64,000 bases of DNA from Candidatus Desulforudis audaxviator MP104C (lineage in GTDB: Bacteria > Bacillota > Desulfotomaculia > Desulfotomaculales > Desulforudaceae): positions 248,001 to 312,000 of the forward strand of contig NC_010424.1 in assembly GCF_000018425.1 (NCBI RefSeq). Direction: 5' to 3'. This document shows positions 40,128 to 48,173 of this stretch, piece by piece. The notes under the pieces are model-generated. The model ran no database searches and had not been told where the DNA came from. It was given only the letters and a program-made list of their open reading frames with translations. How positions within the stretch are numbered: position 1 is the first letter of the stretch; the number at the start of each line of letters is the position of its first letter. The translations under genes and the position numbers were made by a program.

Positions 40128-41918
40128 TCAGGGGGAGGCTCCTGTTGTTCCCCTGGCATCTTCGGTCAGGGTCTGCCGGTAGACTTCATGCACCCGGCCA
40201 AAAACGCCCTCCCAAGTCATGGCCTCCAGCAAACCGGAAACCCGCTCGGACCGGGGCGATTCTCCCTGCAGGCAGCGCCGCAGTTGCCGGTCAATGGCGG
40301 CCGCAAGTTCGGCCGTGAATCGGGGGAGGTCCGCCGGTTCGGGCTCGTCGGGCCCGAGCAGGCGGGGCAATGGAACCCGCTCCACAACCCCCGTCCGGTC
40401 CAACTCCCGCGGTAGCCATGTGTCCATCCCGGGAAGATCGGTCACCACCATTCGGCAACCGCAGGCGATGGATTCCAGCACCACCAGAGGCAAACCCTCG
40501 TAGAACGAAGGCAACACGAAAAGGTCGGCGTTCCTGAACACTTCAGCCAGTTCCTCCTGGGGCAGGGCGCCTAAAAAGATGATCCGGTCGCCGTGCCCCG
40601 GGGCCTTTTGCTGAATGGCGGCCACTTCTTCCCCTCCCCCGGATCCTGCGACCAGCAGACGCACCTTCAGCCCCCCGGGAGGGTCGAGCCGGTTCACGGC
40701 CTCGATCAGCCAGGGCAGGCCCTTGGCTCGGCTTAGCTTGCCGGCGTACACGATGTTCAAGACCTCCCGGTCGCGGGGTCTGGAGCAGGAGGCGGGCGGA
40801 CGGAAGACGTCGTTCCGGTAGCCGGCGCCAACGAGGACGATGCGTTCGAAAGGCAGAGCGTACAGCGCTGCAATCCTTTCGACTTGGCCGGAGTGCAGGG
40901 CCAGAACCCGGTCCACCCCGGAGCAGGCGGGCACGACAAACGGCGCCAGGGCCGGAACCAGTTCCAACTGGCGCAGGTCGGTGCCGTGGCAGGTGCAAAC
41001 CAGGGGGGTTTCGGGGAACATCACCCGGGCCAGAGCGGTGACCAGCCACAGGTGGTGGCTGTGGATAACATGAGGATTAAAGTCTTTCACCGCTTCGGTT
41101 AACGTGTCCTGAAACGCCTGTAGGTAGGCGTCCAGCATGGCCGGGGTGAACTCCGAAAAGCGGGTGCTCTCGTAAGGCATCACGTCGCTCATGCCGGGCA
41201 CGGGGAAATCGGCGGGAGGCGTCCCGAACCGGACCGTGAAGACCTGCGCCTCTTCCAGGGGGTTGAGCATCGGCGAGGGAGCCCCGGCCGGGATGCCCAC
41301 CACCACCCGCTGGGCGATGCCGGCCCGGGCCCCCTGGCGTACCAGGGCTTCGAGATAGATCCCGCTGCCGGTCTTGCCTGGTTGCTGCGAAAGCAGGTGC
41401 AGGACCCGCAGGGGATCGGCCGGATGGGCGCCCGTACCGGTCAGACGGCGGGCCGGCCGGGTCGGGTGGTGCAAAAGGCGCCAGGCCGGGGTGTCCGGCC
41501 GCGGCCAGCGCCCTGTGGGCTGCAAACTCGGTCGGTGAGCGCGGGCGCGGGCCGGATTCCAGGGTTGCCGTTCCAGAGGGACTTCGCTGCCGGGCGGCAC
41601 CGGCCCGAGCCACAGGTACACCCAGGCCGGCACCGTTTCCCCCGTTTCCTCTAGGACTGCCGGAAACAACTCCCGGCGGTAAAGGTCGCCAGCACCTTCC
41701 AGGCGGTCAAGGGCCGCCAGGGTCGGGTCGTCAACTTCATATACCTCGCCGCGCACCGCTTTCCCCGGCTCGCGCACCATCCCGGGGTAGTGCGGGGTCA
41801 CCGCGTACATTCCGGCTCCGTGGACCAGTGCCGGACCGAGGAAACGCGCCTCCCGCAGGAAGCGGTGGTTGCTCCTTCCCCGCATGAGGGTGCCGTATAC
41901 GAAGACCGGTGAAGACAC
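40128..41918 (-). CDS. Gamma-glutamylcyclotransferase-like domain fused to GT4 glycosyltransferase
   Basis: 596-residue two-domain protein. The start is GTG 41918 (MSSPVFVYGTLMRG), preceded by GGGGAGGA; longer starts lack a ribosome site. Residues 1-115 are an AIG2/GGCT fold: FVYGTLMRG binding loop, VYEVDDPTLAALDRLEG with the acidic catalytic region. A Pro/Arg-rich linker (about 130-170) follows. Residues 175-590 are a GT-B, family 4 glycosyltransferase: IHSHHLWLVTALA, IVYAGKLSRAKGLPWLIEAV, and PSFYEGLPLVVLESIACG with the E-x7-E donor site. The fusion is unusual; the substrate is unknown. Confidence 0.85.
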   Translation of the reverse strand: MSSPVFVYGTLMRGRSNHRFLREARFLGPALVHGAGMYAVTPHYPGMVREPGKAVRGEVYEVDDPTLAALDRLEGAGDLYRRELFPAVLEETGETVPAWVYLWLGPVPPGSEVPLERQPWNPARARAHRPSLQPTGRWPRPDTPAWRLLHHPTRPARRLTGTGAHPADPLRVLHLLSQQPGKTGSGIYLEALVRQGARAGIAQRVVVGIPAGAPSPMLNPLEEAQVFTVRFGTPPADFPVPGMSDVMPYESTRFSEFTPAMLDAYLQAFQDTLTEAVKDFNPHVIHSHHLWLVTALARVMFPETPLVCTCHGTDLRQLELVPALAPFVVPACSGVDRVLALHSGQVERIAALYALPFERIVLVGAGYRNDVFRPPASCSRPRDREVLNIVYAGKLSRAKGLPWLIEAVNRLDPPGGLKVRLLVAGSGGGEEVAAIQQKAPGHGDRIIFLGALPQEELAEVFRNADLFVLPSFYEGLPLVVLESIACGCRMVVTDLPGMDTWLPRELDRTGVVERVPLPRLLGPDEPEPADLPRFTAELAAAIDRQLRRCLQGESPRSERVSGLLEAMTWEGVFGRVHEVYRQTLTEDARGTTGASP

Positions 41919-42047
41919 GCCCGGAATTTCCTCCCCGCGCATGGCGACTTGGTACTGTCCACTATTGTACACTCTGGGGGCCGCAGGATGGTAGAGTTGG
42001 ATTGGCGGTGGCGGTGGACCGCCACGCTTGGGAGTTGCGGATTGGGA

Positions 42048-42284
42048 CTAGTTCAAATCATTGAGGTTCACCGGTTGGAAATCCCTCTGAAGCACGCCGT
42101 CTACCGAGACCACTACCGGAAAACGGCCCGCGTTGAAGGCGGCGCCAATTCGTCCCTGGCCGTCCAGGGCTAAAATCCCGCCCTGGACCCCCTTCATCTC
42201 GGCCAGCCTGCCCAACACCTTGCGGGCCGTTTCCTGTCGGGTGGGCCCCCGCAGCGACCAGTTCATCCACAGATCGGTTAGGCC
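42048..42284 (-). pseudogene. Isoaspartyl peptidase/asparaginase-like C-terminal remnant
   Basis: The minus-strand frame reads TARKVLGRLAEMKGVQGG then ILALDGQGRIGAAFNAGRFP, close to the C-terminal end of type 2 asparaginases (G-G-hydrophobic-IALD..G.IG.AFN). The N-terminal nucleophile domain is absent; the upstream part of the frame has no resemblance. I read it as a decayed 3' fragment. No start site is convincing (ATG 42266 is possible). Confidence 0.45.
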
Positions 42285-42285
42285 G

Positions 42286-42579
42286 TTAAAGGATGTGCTC
42301 CTTGATCCAGAGCTGCAGCTCCTGGTTGATGTTGTAGATACCGTCCCGGCCGAGGGTAGCACCCTGTTCGACCAGGGCCTTGAGCAGCAGTTCGTTCGGG
42401 GGCTGTTGGTCCAGGTCGTCGCACTTGCTGCCGAAGCGGGTGATGTGGTAGAGGGACAGCCGGGGTTCCCCGAAGGCCACGTCGACCACGAAGGCGTAGC
42501 CGGTGCGCCGCTCCATGAAGTTGGCACTCTCGTCTTCCACGCGGAAGTCCCACATCAGCCTCCGTTTGACTTTTTCCAT
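42286..42579 (-). CDS. Small hypothetical protein
   Basis: 97 residues from ATG 42579 (MEKVKRRLMWDFRVEDES). The frame is open further upstream to 42753. Composition is normal for a soluble protein, with GRDGIYNINQELQLWIKEHIL at the C-terminus. No family recognised and no strong ribosome site. It ends next to the asparaginase-like remnant. Confidence 0.5.
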   Translation of the reverse strand: MEKVKRRLMWDFRVEDESANFMERRTGYAFVVDVAFGEPRLSLYHITRFGSKCDDLDQQPPNELLLKALVEQGATLGRDGIYNINQELQLWIKEHIL

Positions 42580-43184
42580 GTCTGGTTTCCCAAACACTTT
42601 GCCGCACCCCTCTTTTGCATTGAGTAGCAGTATGCCCATGCACCTATTCTTTTTGCGCGGCCTTTTTCCTCCCCGAAAACTACCGTTGCCCTGACATCCT
42701 CCAACCCCAACCACATCGTCCGGTATCGTGCCAAGAGTGAAATCACCGCACACCAGGCAGAGGTCAAAACATGTCCCGCCGGTCCCGTTCGCTTAGCGGC
42801 GACCGTGAGTTGTCGTTTTGCGGGGTTGAATGGTCTGTGTCTGGGTGATTGAGCGGCTTCGCCCGGTCCGTCACCAAACAACCCTTTGTTTCTACTGCTG
42901 GTTGTTCAGATACGTCTTTTTGCCGTAAATCTCTTGCTGCGCGGCAACGGCAACTGTATAGTCAGGTATCACAGATCAGGGAGGAGGGTGGTTTCGATGT
43001 TTGCTCGGCCTCTGCGGAAGCGTTAAGCGCGTCATAGATTCAAGAGAAGGGCTCAAGTAGGCATCTTACCTGTTTTCTCTAATCCGGGCCTATATCCGGG
43101 AAAGAGGGAAAGGGCACTTGACAAGGCGGTTGATACTTCGACTGCACACCCTGGCACAGAAACAATTTGGGAGGTGAAAAAAGC
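42580..43184. other. 605-bp region without a clear gene; possible nine-codon leader ORF
   Basis: No family-like protein is encoded. At 42997-43026 ATG opens a nine-residue peptide (MFARPLRKR) and ends in TAA, behind the strong site GGGAGGAGGGTGG. A TTGACA at 43118-43123 could be the -35 box of the UspA operon, but I found no matching -10. Confidence 0.45.
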
Positions 43185-43937
43185 GTGTTTAAAAAGATAC
43201 TGGTGGCTGTTGACGGGTACGCACCTTCCCTGGGCGCGGCCAAGGAAGCTGTGGAGATGGCCGGCCGCGAGGGTGCGGAAGTGGTGGCCCTGCAAGTGAC
43301 GGAGGAAGTGCCGTTGCTCCAGGCGGAAAAGGAGGCGGAAACGGCCGCTCTAAAGGGGGCCGGGCTTCAACCCTTGACGGGTGAGCCGCTGGGCCTGGTT
43401 GCGGCCTTTGGCCGGCAGCGCGGGGTCACTGTCACCACCGTCAAAAAGAGCGGTCCCATTACCGGTGTGATCCTTGATGTGGCGAAGGAAACGAAATCAG
43501 ACCTCATTGTCGTGGGGGATTCCGGGCGAAAGGGTCTGCAAAAGCTCTATTTCGGAAGTGTGGCCCGGGCCGTTTCAGAGCATGCGCGCTGTCCCGTTCT
43601 GATCATAAAGAAGGACACGGTCGACATAACCGAAATGTTGTCCATCTCCGCTGAGGCAGCGGCTGCTCCGGAGGATATGCCGTCCACCGCGGCGCTGGAG
43701 CCGGGGGTGCTCCGGAAAAAGATATCTTTTGCCAGCGGTCTCCTGGCACTTTACTCCGTAATGTACTTCGGGGCGGCTCTGTTGACCTCGGCCCCGTACA
43801 AGAATACGGCGGCCATCGAGCTGTTCGGGCTGCCGCTCGCCATCTGGGCGGGCTGGACGGCCATAATCGGCGGCGTGGTCATTACCAGGGCTTTCCTGAT
43901 AAGATTGAATCAAGGGGAGGGCGGAGCGCGTGGATAA
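43185..43937 (+). CDS. Universal stress protein domain fused to two-helix membrane domain
   Basis: 250 residues. GTG 43185 behind GGGAGGTG. Residues 1-145 are a UspA fold, with KKILVAVDGYAPSLGAAKEA at the start and the ATP-site-like GDSGRKGLQKLYFGSVARAV. Residues 180-245 form two membrane helices (LLALYSVMYFGAALL; LAIWAGWTAIIGGVVITRA), resembling the small two-helix proteins (DUF485/DUF4212 type) that partner sodium:solute symporters. Its 3' end overlaps the symporter gene by 8 bases. A regulatory subunit of that symporter is inferred. Confidence 0.82.
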   Translation: MFKKILVAVDGYAPSLGAAKEAVEMAGREGAEVVALQVTEEVPLLQAEKEAETAALKGAGLQPLTGEPLGLVAAFGRQRGVTVTTVKKSGPITGVILDVAKETKSDLIVVGDSGRKGLQKLYFGSVARAVSEHARCPVLIIKKDTVDITEMLSISAEAAAAPEDMPSTAALEPGVLRKKISFASGLLALYSVMYFGAALLTSAPYKNTAAIELFGLPLAIWAGWTAIIGGVVITRAFLIRLNQGEGGARG

Positions 43938-45540
43938 CCCGATTGCCTTTACCATCGTCATTGCGAGCATTCTGCTCACAATGTATATCAGTTGGGCCAG
44001 CCGGCGGCACACGAGAACGACCGCGGCGTTTTACGTCGCCGAAGGGAAGATACCGTGGAGGCTCAACGGCGCCGCCATGCTGGGCGACTATTGCAGCGCC
44101 GCCAGTTTTCTGGGAGTCGCGGGCGCGGTGGCCCTGGTCGGCGTTGACGGCTGGTGGCTTGCTCTCGGCTTCTTCGCGGCGTGGATAGTGGTGCTCCTTG
44201 TGATTGCCGGACCTTTGAAGAGCACGGGCAAGTACACCGTGGGCGACGTCCTGAGCGCCCGCTTCGGCGGCCGGGAGAGCGGGATCAGGATCGTGGCGAT
44301 GCTCAGCACCCTGGTGCTGTGCACTCTTTACCTTGTTCCCCAAATGGTCGGTGCCGGGCACCTTTTTAAGCTCCTGCTCGGGTGGGACTACCTGCCCACC
44401 GTCCTGGTGACCGGCACATTGATGGCGGTCTACGTGATCGTGGGCGGCATGCGGGGAACGACCTATAACCAGGCTATCCAGGGGATCCTTCTCTTTGGCG
44501 CAATGCTGGGCATCCTCATATGGGTCAGCATCTCTCACTTCGGGGGTAACCCACTGGCGATTGTGGAAAGAAGCCAGGAGATGGTTCCGCCGGCGGTCGT
44601 GACGAAGGAAGTGGCCGGGACGCTGGCCCAAATGGAAACGGCGGATGCCGCTGCCGCAGTCGCAACCGCCAGAGAGCAGATGCCCGATGCACCCGACGCG
44701 ATCACTCCGGGAGTCGAGCTGCGGGACCTCGCGAACCAAGCCAGTCTGGTACTGGGGCTCTTTTTGGGGACGCTCGGGCTGCCGCACATCCTGATCCGGT
44801 TCTACACTGTGCGGAACGCGCGGGCCGCCCGTAAAAGCGCCGAGTTCACGATCTGGGGGCTCGCTATCTTCTACGCCGCGGTCCTCCTGGTCGGCCTGGC
44901 CGCGATGTACGTTATGTACCCCACGCTGGTCCAGCTTTTGGCCGAAGGCCAGCGCGGGAAAGCGACCAACATGGCTGTTCCAATGCTGGGTCAGTTGTTG
45001 GGCGGGGAAATAGTCCTGGGCATTATCGCCGCCGGAGCAATGGCGGCCATGCTGAGCACGGCAGTGGGGCTTCTTATTTCGGCTACCACCAGCCTATCCC
45101 ACGATCTTTACGCTACCGTTCTGCGGCCGCAAAGCACCGACCGGGAACGGGTGCTTTTCGCGAAGACCGGCGCCGGGTTCCTGGCGGCTGTATCGATCGT
45201 CCTCGCCCTTTGGCTCCGGGACCAGAACGTCGGCGTGCTCGTCGCGATGTGCTTCGGCATCGCGGCTAGCACTTTTGCGCCGGCTCTGGTCTTCACCGTT
45301 TGGTGGACCCGGCTGACCAGGCAGGCGGTCGTGGCCGGGATGGGCGTGGGTTTGGTGCTGTCGCTCGTGCTGACCTTCGCCAAGTTCTTCAACGTGCCCC
45401 ATCTCCTCGGCGTACCGGTGCTGGTCAACCCGGCGCTCTACAGTGTCCCGGCGGCTATACTGGTTACCGTGCTGGTTGCCTACCTGACGAAAGACACCGG
45501 CCGGGCGGATGAGTTTCTGGCCTCGGCCCACGGCAGCTAG
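43930..45540 (+). CDS. Sodium:solute symporter (ActP-like)
   Basis: 536-residue SSS-family transporter with about 13 membrane helices. GTG 43930 overlaps the preceding gene. Typical features: EGKIPWRLNGAAMLGDYCSAASFLG near residue 37, GGMRGTTYNQAIQG near 175 and the LGLPHILIRFYTVRNARAAR region near 280, as in acetate and monocarboxylate carriers. An unusual soluble loop (about 215-260) is rich in Ala, Met and Glu. The substrate is probably acetate or a related acid, by family only. Confidence 0.88.
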   Translation: MDNPIAFTIVIASILLTMYISWASRRHTRTTAAFYVAEGKIPWRLNGAAMLGDYCSAASFLGVAGAVALVGVDGWWLALGFFAAWIVVLLVIAGPLKSTGKYTVGDVLSARFGGRESGIRIVAMLSTLVLCTLYLVPQMVGAGHLFKLLLGWDYLPTVLVTGTLMAVYVIVGGMRGTTYNQAIQGILLFGAMLGILIWVSISHFGGNPLAIVERSQEMVPPAVVTKEVAGTLAQMETADAAAAVATAREQMPDAPDAITPGVELRDLANQASLVLGLFLGTLGLPHILIRFYTVRNARAARKSAEFTIWGLAIFYAAVLLVGLAAMYVMYPTLVQLLAEGQRGKATNMAVPMLGQLLGGEIVLGIIAAGAMAAMLSTAVGLLISATTSLSHDLYATVLRPQSTDRERVLFAKTGAGFLAAVSIVLALWLRDQNVGVLVAMCFGIAASTFAPALVFTVWWTRLTRQAVVAGMGVGLVLSLVLTFAKFFNVPHLLGVPVLVNPALYSVPAAILVTVLVAYLTKDTGRADEFLASAHGS

Positions 45541-45606
45541 TCCAAGGCTGAAGAGGCCGAACGGCGGCCCGGTGCGGCAGGCAAAAAACAACTCGATCCC
45601 TCAATA

Positions 45607-45641
45607 GCGTCCGGCGCCCCCCTTGCCGGACGCCTCTTTTT
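45607..45641 (+). terminator. Terminator of the UspA-symporter operon
   Basis: GCGTCCGGC (45607-45615) and GCCGGACGC (45625-45633) form a 9-bp stem with a 9-base loop, followed by CTCTTTTT. Confidence 0.88.
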
Positions 45642-45660
45642 CTCTCTCCCAAAATCACCG

Positions 45661-45689
45661 TTGCCGGAAGATGCCGGTTGTGGTAAACT
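45661..45689 (+). promoter_or_regulatory. Probable promoter of the cbiM leader
   Basis: TTGCCG (45661-45666), 17-bp spacer, TAAACT (45684-45689). It would start a leader of about 145 nt before cbiM. Confidence 0.5.
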
Positions 45690-45693
45690 GTAA

Positions 45694-45818
45694 GCGAAAA
45701 GCGCGGTCACGAAGGCCGCTGGTTTCTGATTCTCAGACGGACATCATCAAAAGAAAGCATGCGCAAGACCACGAAGGTTGGCGTCCCAGAAAGGGGCGAG
45801 CCGTGGTCTTTTGTTTTT
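45694..45818 (+). promoter_or_regulatory. Structured leader with terminator ahead of the ECF Co/Ni transporter (candidate riboswitch)
   Basis: Two small hairpins (GCGG/CCGC near 45702-45718, TCTGA/TCAGA near 45724-45737) precede a long stem, AAGACCACG (45765-45773) with CGTGGTCTT (45802-45810), followed by TTGTTTTT. The motif CACGAAGG occurs in the first hairpin loop and again at the left side of the terminator. The terminator ends 11 bases before the cbiM ribosome site. This layout fits transcription attenuation. I do not see the cobalamin riboswitch box or the NiCo consensus. Confidence 0.5.
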
Positions 45819-45842
45819 CGGCAGTCGGGGGGAGGTAAAGAT

Positions 45843-46454
45843 TTGCATATTGCGGACGGGGTGCTCAGTGCGCCCGTAGTGGGTGCGGCCGCCGTGGCCG
45901 CCGGGGGACTCCTATGGTACTCAGCCCGTGGTTTAAAGGCGGAAGATGTGCCGCGCATCAGCCTCCTGGCCGGCGTTTTTTTCGTTTCGTCTTTGCTCCG
46001 GGTGCCCATCAGCGTGACCAGCGTTCACCCCGTGCTGCTGGGGTTGACCGGGGTGTTCCTGCGCCGCCGGGCCCCGCTGGCGGTCTTCCTGGGGCTCCTG
46101 CTACAGGCGCTCCTTTTCCAGCACGGCGGGCTGACCACTCTGGGGGCGAATCTTTTGATCATGGGCTTGCCCTCCCTGCTCGTCGGTCTGGCGTTTCCCG
46201 CTCTCCGCGGGGTGCCGCCCGCCCTGCGCGGCGCCCTCGGCGGCGGGCTGGCCGTTGTTTTGGCGGTGGCACTGCTAGTGTTTTTTCTGGTCTTAAGCGC
46301 CGAATACTATTACAGCGGTCCGTTCTCCCTGGTCTACGTCTTGGCGGCGGCCTACCTGCCAATTCTGCTGATCGAGGCGGCGCTTACCGGATTTGCGGTA
46401 CGCCTGCTGCAGCAGGTCCGGCCGGAGTTGATCGGGTGCGGGCCGCAGTCTTGA
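45843..46454 (+). CDS. cbiM: ECF transporter metal-binding membrane component CbiM/NikM-like
   Basis: 203-residue substrate-binding subunit of a cobalt or nickel importer. The start is TTG 45843 behind GGGGGAGGTAAA, giving MHIADGVLSAPVV; the N-terminal Met-His forms the metal site in this family, which supports this start strongly. Typical TSVHPVLLGLTGVFL and HGGLTTLGANLLIMG follow. No cbiN or nikN gene is present. Co versus Ni cannot be decided from sequence. Confidence 0.88.
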   Translation: MHIADGVLSAPVVGAAAVAAGGLLWYSARGLKAEDVPRISLLAGVFFVSSLLRVPISVTSVHPVLLGLTGVFLRRRAPLAVFLGLLLQALLFQHGGLTTLGANLLIMGLPSLLVGLAFPALRGVPPALRGALGGGLAVVLAVALLVFFLVLSAEYYYSGPFSLVYVLAAAYLPILLIEAALTGFAVRLLQQVRPELIGCGPQS

Positions 46455-46477
46455 GAAGAAAGCAAGGAGGGATCATT

Positions 46478-47233
46478 TTGGGAGTAGGGCACATTCACAT
46501 CCAGGACATTGACGCGCACGCCGGGCTGGATTCCTGGCTGCACCGCTGGGAACCGCGGCTTAAAATCGGCGCCGGCACGGTCTTTGTGGTCGGGGTGGTG
46601 TTGCTGGAATCGCTGCCCCTGGTGGCCGCCGCCTTTGGGTTGGCGGTGCTGGCGGTGCTTTCCGCCGGGTTCCCGGTCCGTTTCCTGGCCGGGAGGATGT
46701 TGTGGGTTTTGCCTTTCCTGAGTCTGATGTTCATCACCATGGCCCTGGGCAACGGGCTGCCGCCTTCAGCGGCCGGCCTGAATTTCGCTGCTCTAGTTTC
46801 CCTGAAGGCCCTGACCGCCCTCACGGTGATGGTCGCCTTGCTGGGTACCCAACCCCTGCAGGCGCTGTTGAGCGCTCTGGCCCACCTGCGCCTCCCCCCG
46901 CTACCGGTGACGGCGCTGTTCCTCACCTATCGGTACCTGTTTCTGTTCCGGGATGAACTTCACTCCGCCCAGCGCTCCCTTGCCGCCCGGGCCTTCCGGC
47001 CCGGCCTGGACCGGCATTCCCTCCGCGCTTTCGGTGAGTTGACGGGCACAGTGCTCCTGGGGGCGCTGGACCGTTCCGAACGCGTCCACCGCGCCATGTC
47101 CGCCCGGGGCTTTGACGGCCGGCTGCACTCCGGCCCGGCGCGAGCGGTGCGGGCCGCCGACCTCGCCAAGGGGCTGGTTTCGGTGGCGGCCGTCATTCTG
47201 CTGGTGGTGCTGGACCGGGGGCTGCCCTTTTGA
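46478..47233 (+). CDS. cbiQ: ECF transporter transmembrane component CbiQ
   Basis: 251-residue EcfT-type coupling subunit. TTG 46478 behind AAGGAGGG; the longer open frame overlaps cbiM. Starts with a His-rich tail (GVGHIHIQDIDAHAG), which could touch metal. Two coupling motifs SLAARAF and AMSARGF contact the ATPase. Its stop overlaps the cbiO start by four bases. Confidence 0.88.
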   Translation: MGVGHIHIQDIDAHAGLDSWLHRWEPRLKIGAGTVFVVGVVLLESLPLVAAAFGLAVLAVLSAGFPVRFLAGRMLWVLPFLSLMFITMALGNGLPPSAAGLNFAALVSLKALTALTVMVALLGTQPLQALLSALAHLRLPPLPVTALFLTYRYLFLFRDELHSAQRSLAARAFRPGLDRHSLRAFGELTGTVLLGALDRSERVHRAMSARGFDGRLHSGPARAVRAADLAKGLVSVAAVILLVVLDRGLPF

Positions 47234-48042
47234 ACGCTTTCGAGGTCGCGGACCTCTATTACACCTATCCGGACGGCACTCCCGCCCTCCAGGGAGTGTC
47301 CCTGGAGGCGCCGGCCGGGTCCCGGACGGCCCTTCTCGGAGCGAACGGCAGCGGGAAGAGCACTCTCCTCCTGCACCTGAACGGCCTGCTTTCCGCGAGG
47401 CGCGGCTCGGTCCGAGTGTTCGGCCGTGAAGTCGGCCCGGACAACCTGCGCGAAATCCGGCGCCGGGTGGGCCTGGTTTTCCAGAACCCCGACGACCAGC
47501 TTTTTTCCACTTCGGTGGCGGAGGACGTGGCCTTCGGTCCCCGGAACCTGGGGCTGAATCCCGGAGAGGTCCGGCGGCGGGTGATGTGGGCCCTGGACAC
47601 CGTGGGCATCACCGCGCTGGCCCGGCGCCCGCCGCACCACCTAAGCCTGGGCCAGAAGAAACGGGCGGCCATCGCCGGGGTGCTGGCCATGGAGCCCGAC
47701 CTCCTGGTGCTGGATGAACCCACCGCCGGCCTCGACCCGTCCGGCGTGCGCCAGTTGATGGAACTCTTGGCCGTGTTTCACGCCCAGGGCCGGACCATAG
47801 TCCTGGCCACCCACGACGTGGACTTGGCGTACGCCTGGGCCGACCGGGTGGCCGTTCTGGCGGACGGCCGGTTGGCAGCCGCTGGTCCCGCCGCCCTGCT
47901 GGAGGACGAGGATTTGATACTCTCGGCCGACCTGGAACTACCCGTGCTGCTCAGGGTGTTCCGGAACACCGGTGTCAAACCGCGCGATCCGGTCGAGGCC
48001 AACGCGTGGATCCGCCGGCACTGCCGGACGTATGTAGATTGA
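47230..48042 (+). CDS. cbiO: ECF transporter ATPase CbiO
   Basis: 270-residue ABC ATPase. TTG 47230 overlaps cbiQ. Walker A GANGSGKSTLLLHL near residue 38, Q-loop VFQNPDDQLFS, signature LSLGQKKRAAIAG, Walker B LLVLDEPTAGLD, H-loop ATHDVDLA. Completes a cbiM-cbiQ-cbiO importer. Confidence 0.93.
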   Translation: MNAFEVADLYYTYPDGTPALQGVSLEAPAGSRTALLGANGSGKSTLLLHLNGLLSARRGSVRVFGREVGPDNLREIRRRVGLVFQNPDDQLFSTSVAEDVAFGPRNLGLNPGEVRRRVMWALDTVGITALARRPPHHLSLGQKKRAAIAGVLAMEPDLLVLDEPTAGLDPSGVRQLMELLAVFHAQGRTIVLATHDVDLAYAWADRVAVLADGRLAAAGPAALLEDEDLILSADLELPVLLRVFRNTGVKPRDPVEANAWIRRHCRTYVD

Positions 48043-48049
48043 CATTCAA

Positions 48050-48092
48050 AATCCGGGTGTGATTATGGCCACTCACCCCGGATTCTGTTTTC
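48050..48092 (+). terminator. Terminator after cbiO
   Basis: AATCCGGG (48050-48057) pairs with CCCGGATT (48077-48084), with a partly paired TGTGA/TCACC extension, followed by CTGTTTTC. Confidence 0.7.
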
Positions 48093-48173
48093 TTCGGCGG
48101 TTCTTGCATTATAATATTCCTCGGAGGCCGAAGCGGCCCTGATAATCAAACACCGGCAAGGAGGTTTTGGACG

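Noticed and set aside
45661-45842. Cobalamin riboswitch before cbiM
   Set aside because: The conserved B12 box and surrounding consensus are not visible; only a terminator-like leader is supported.
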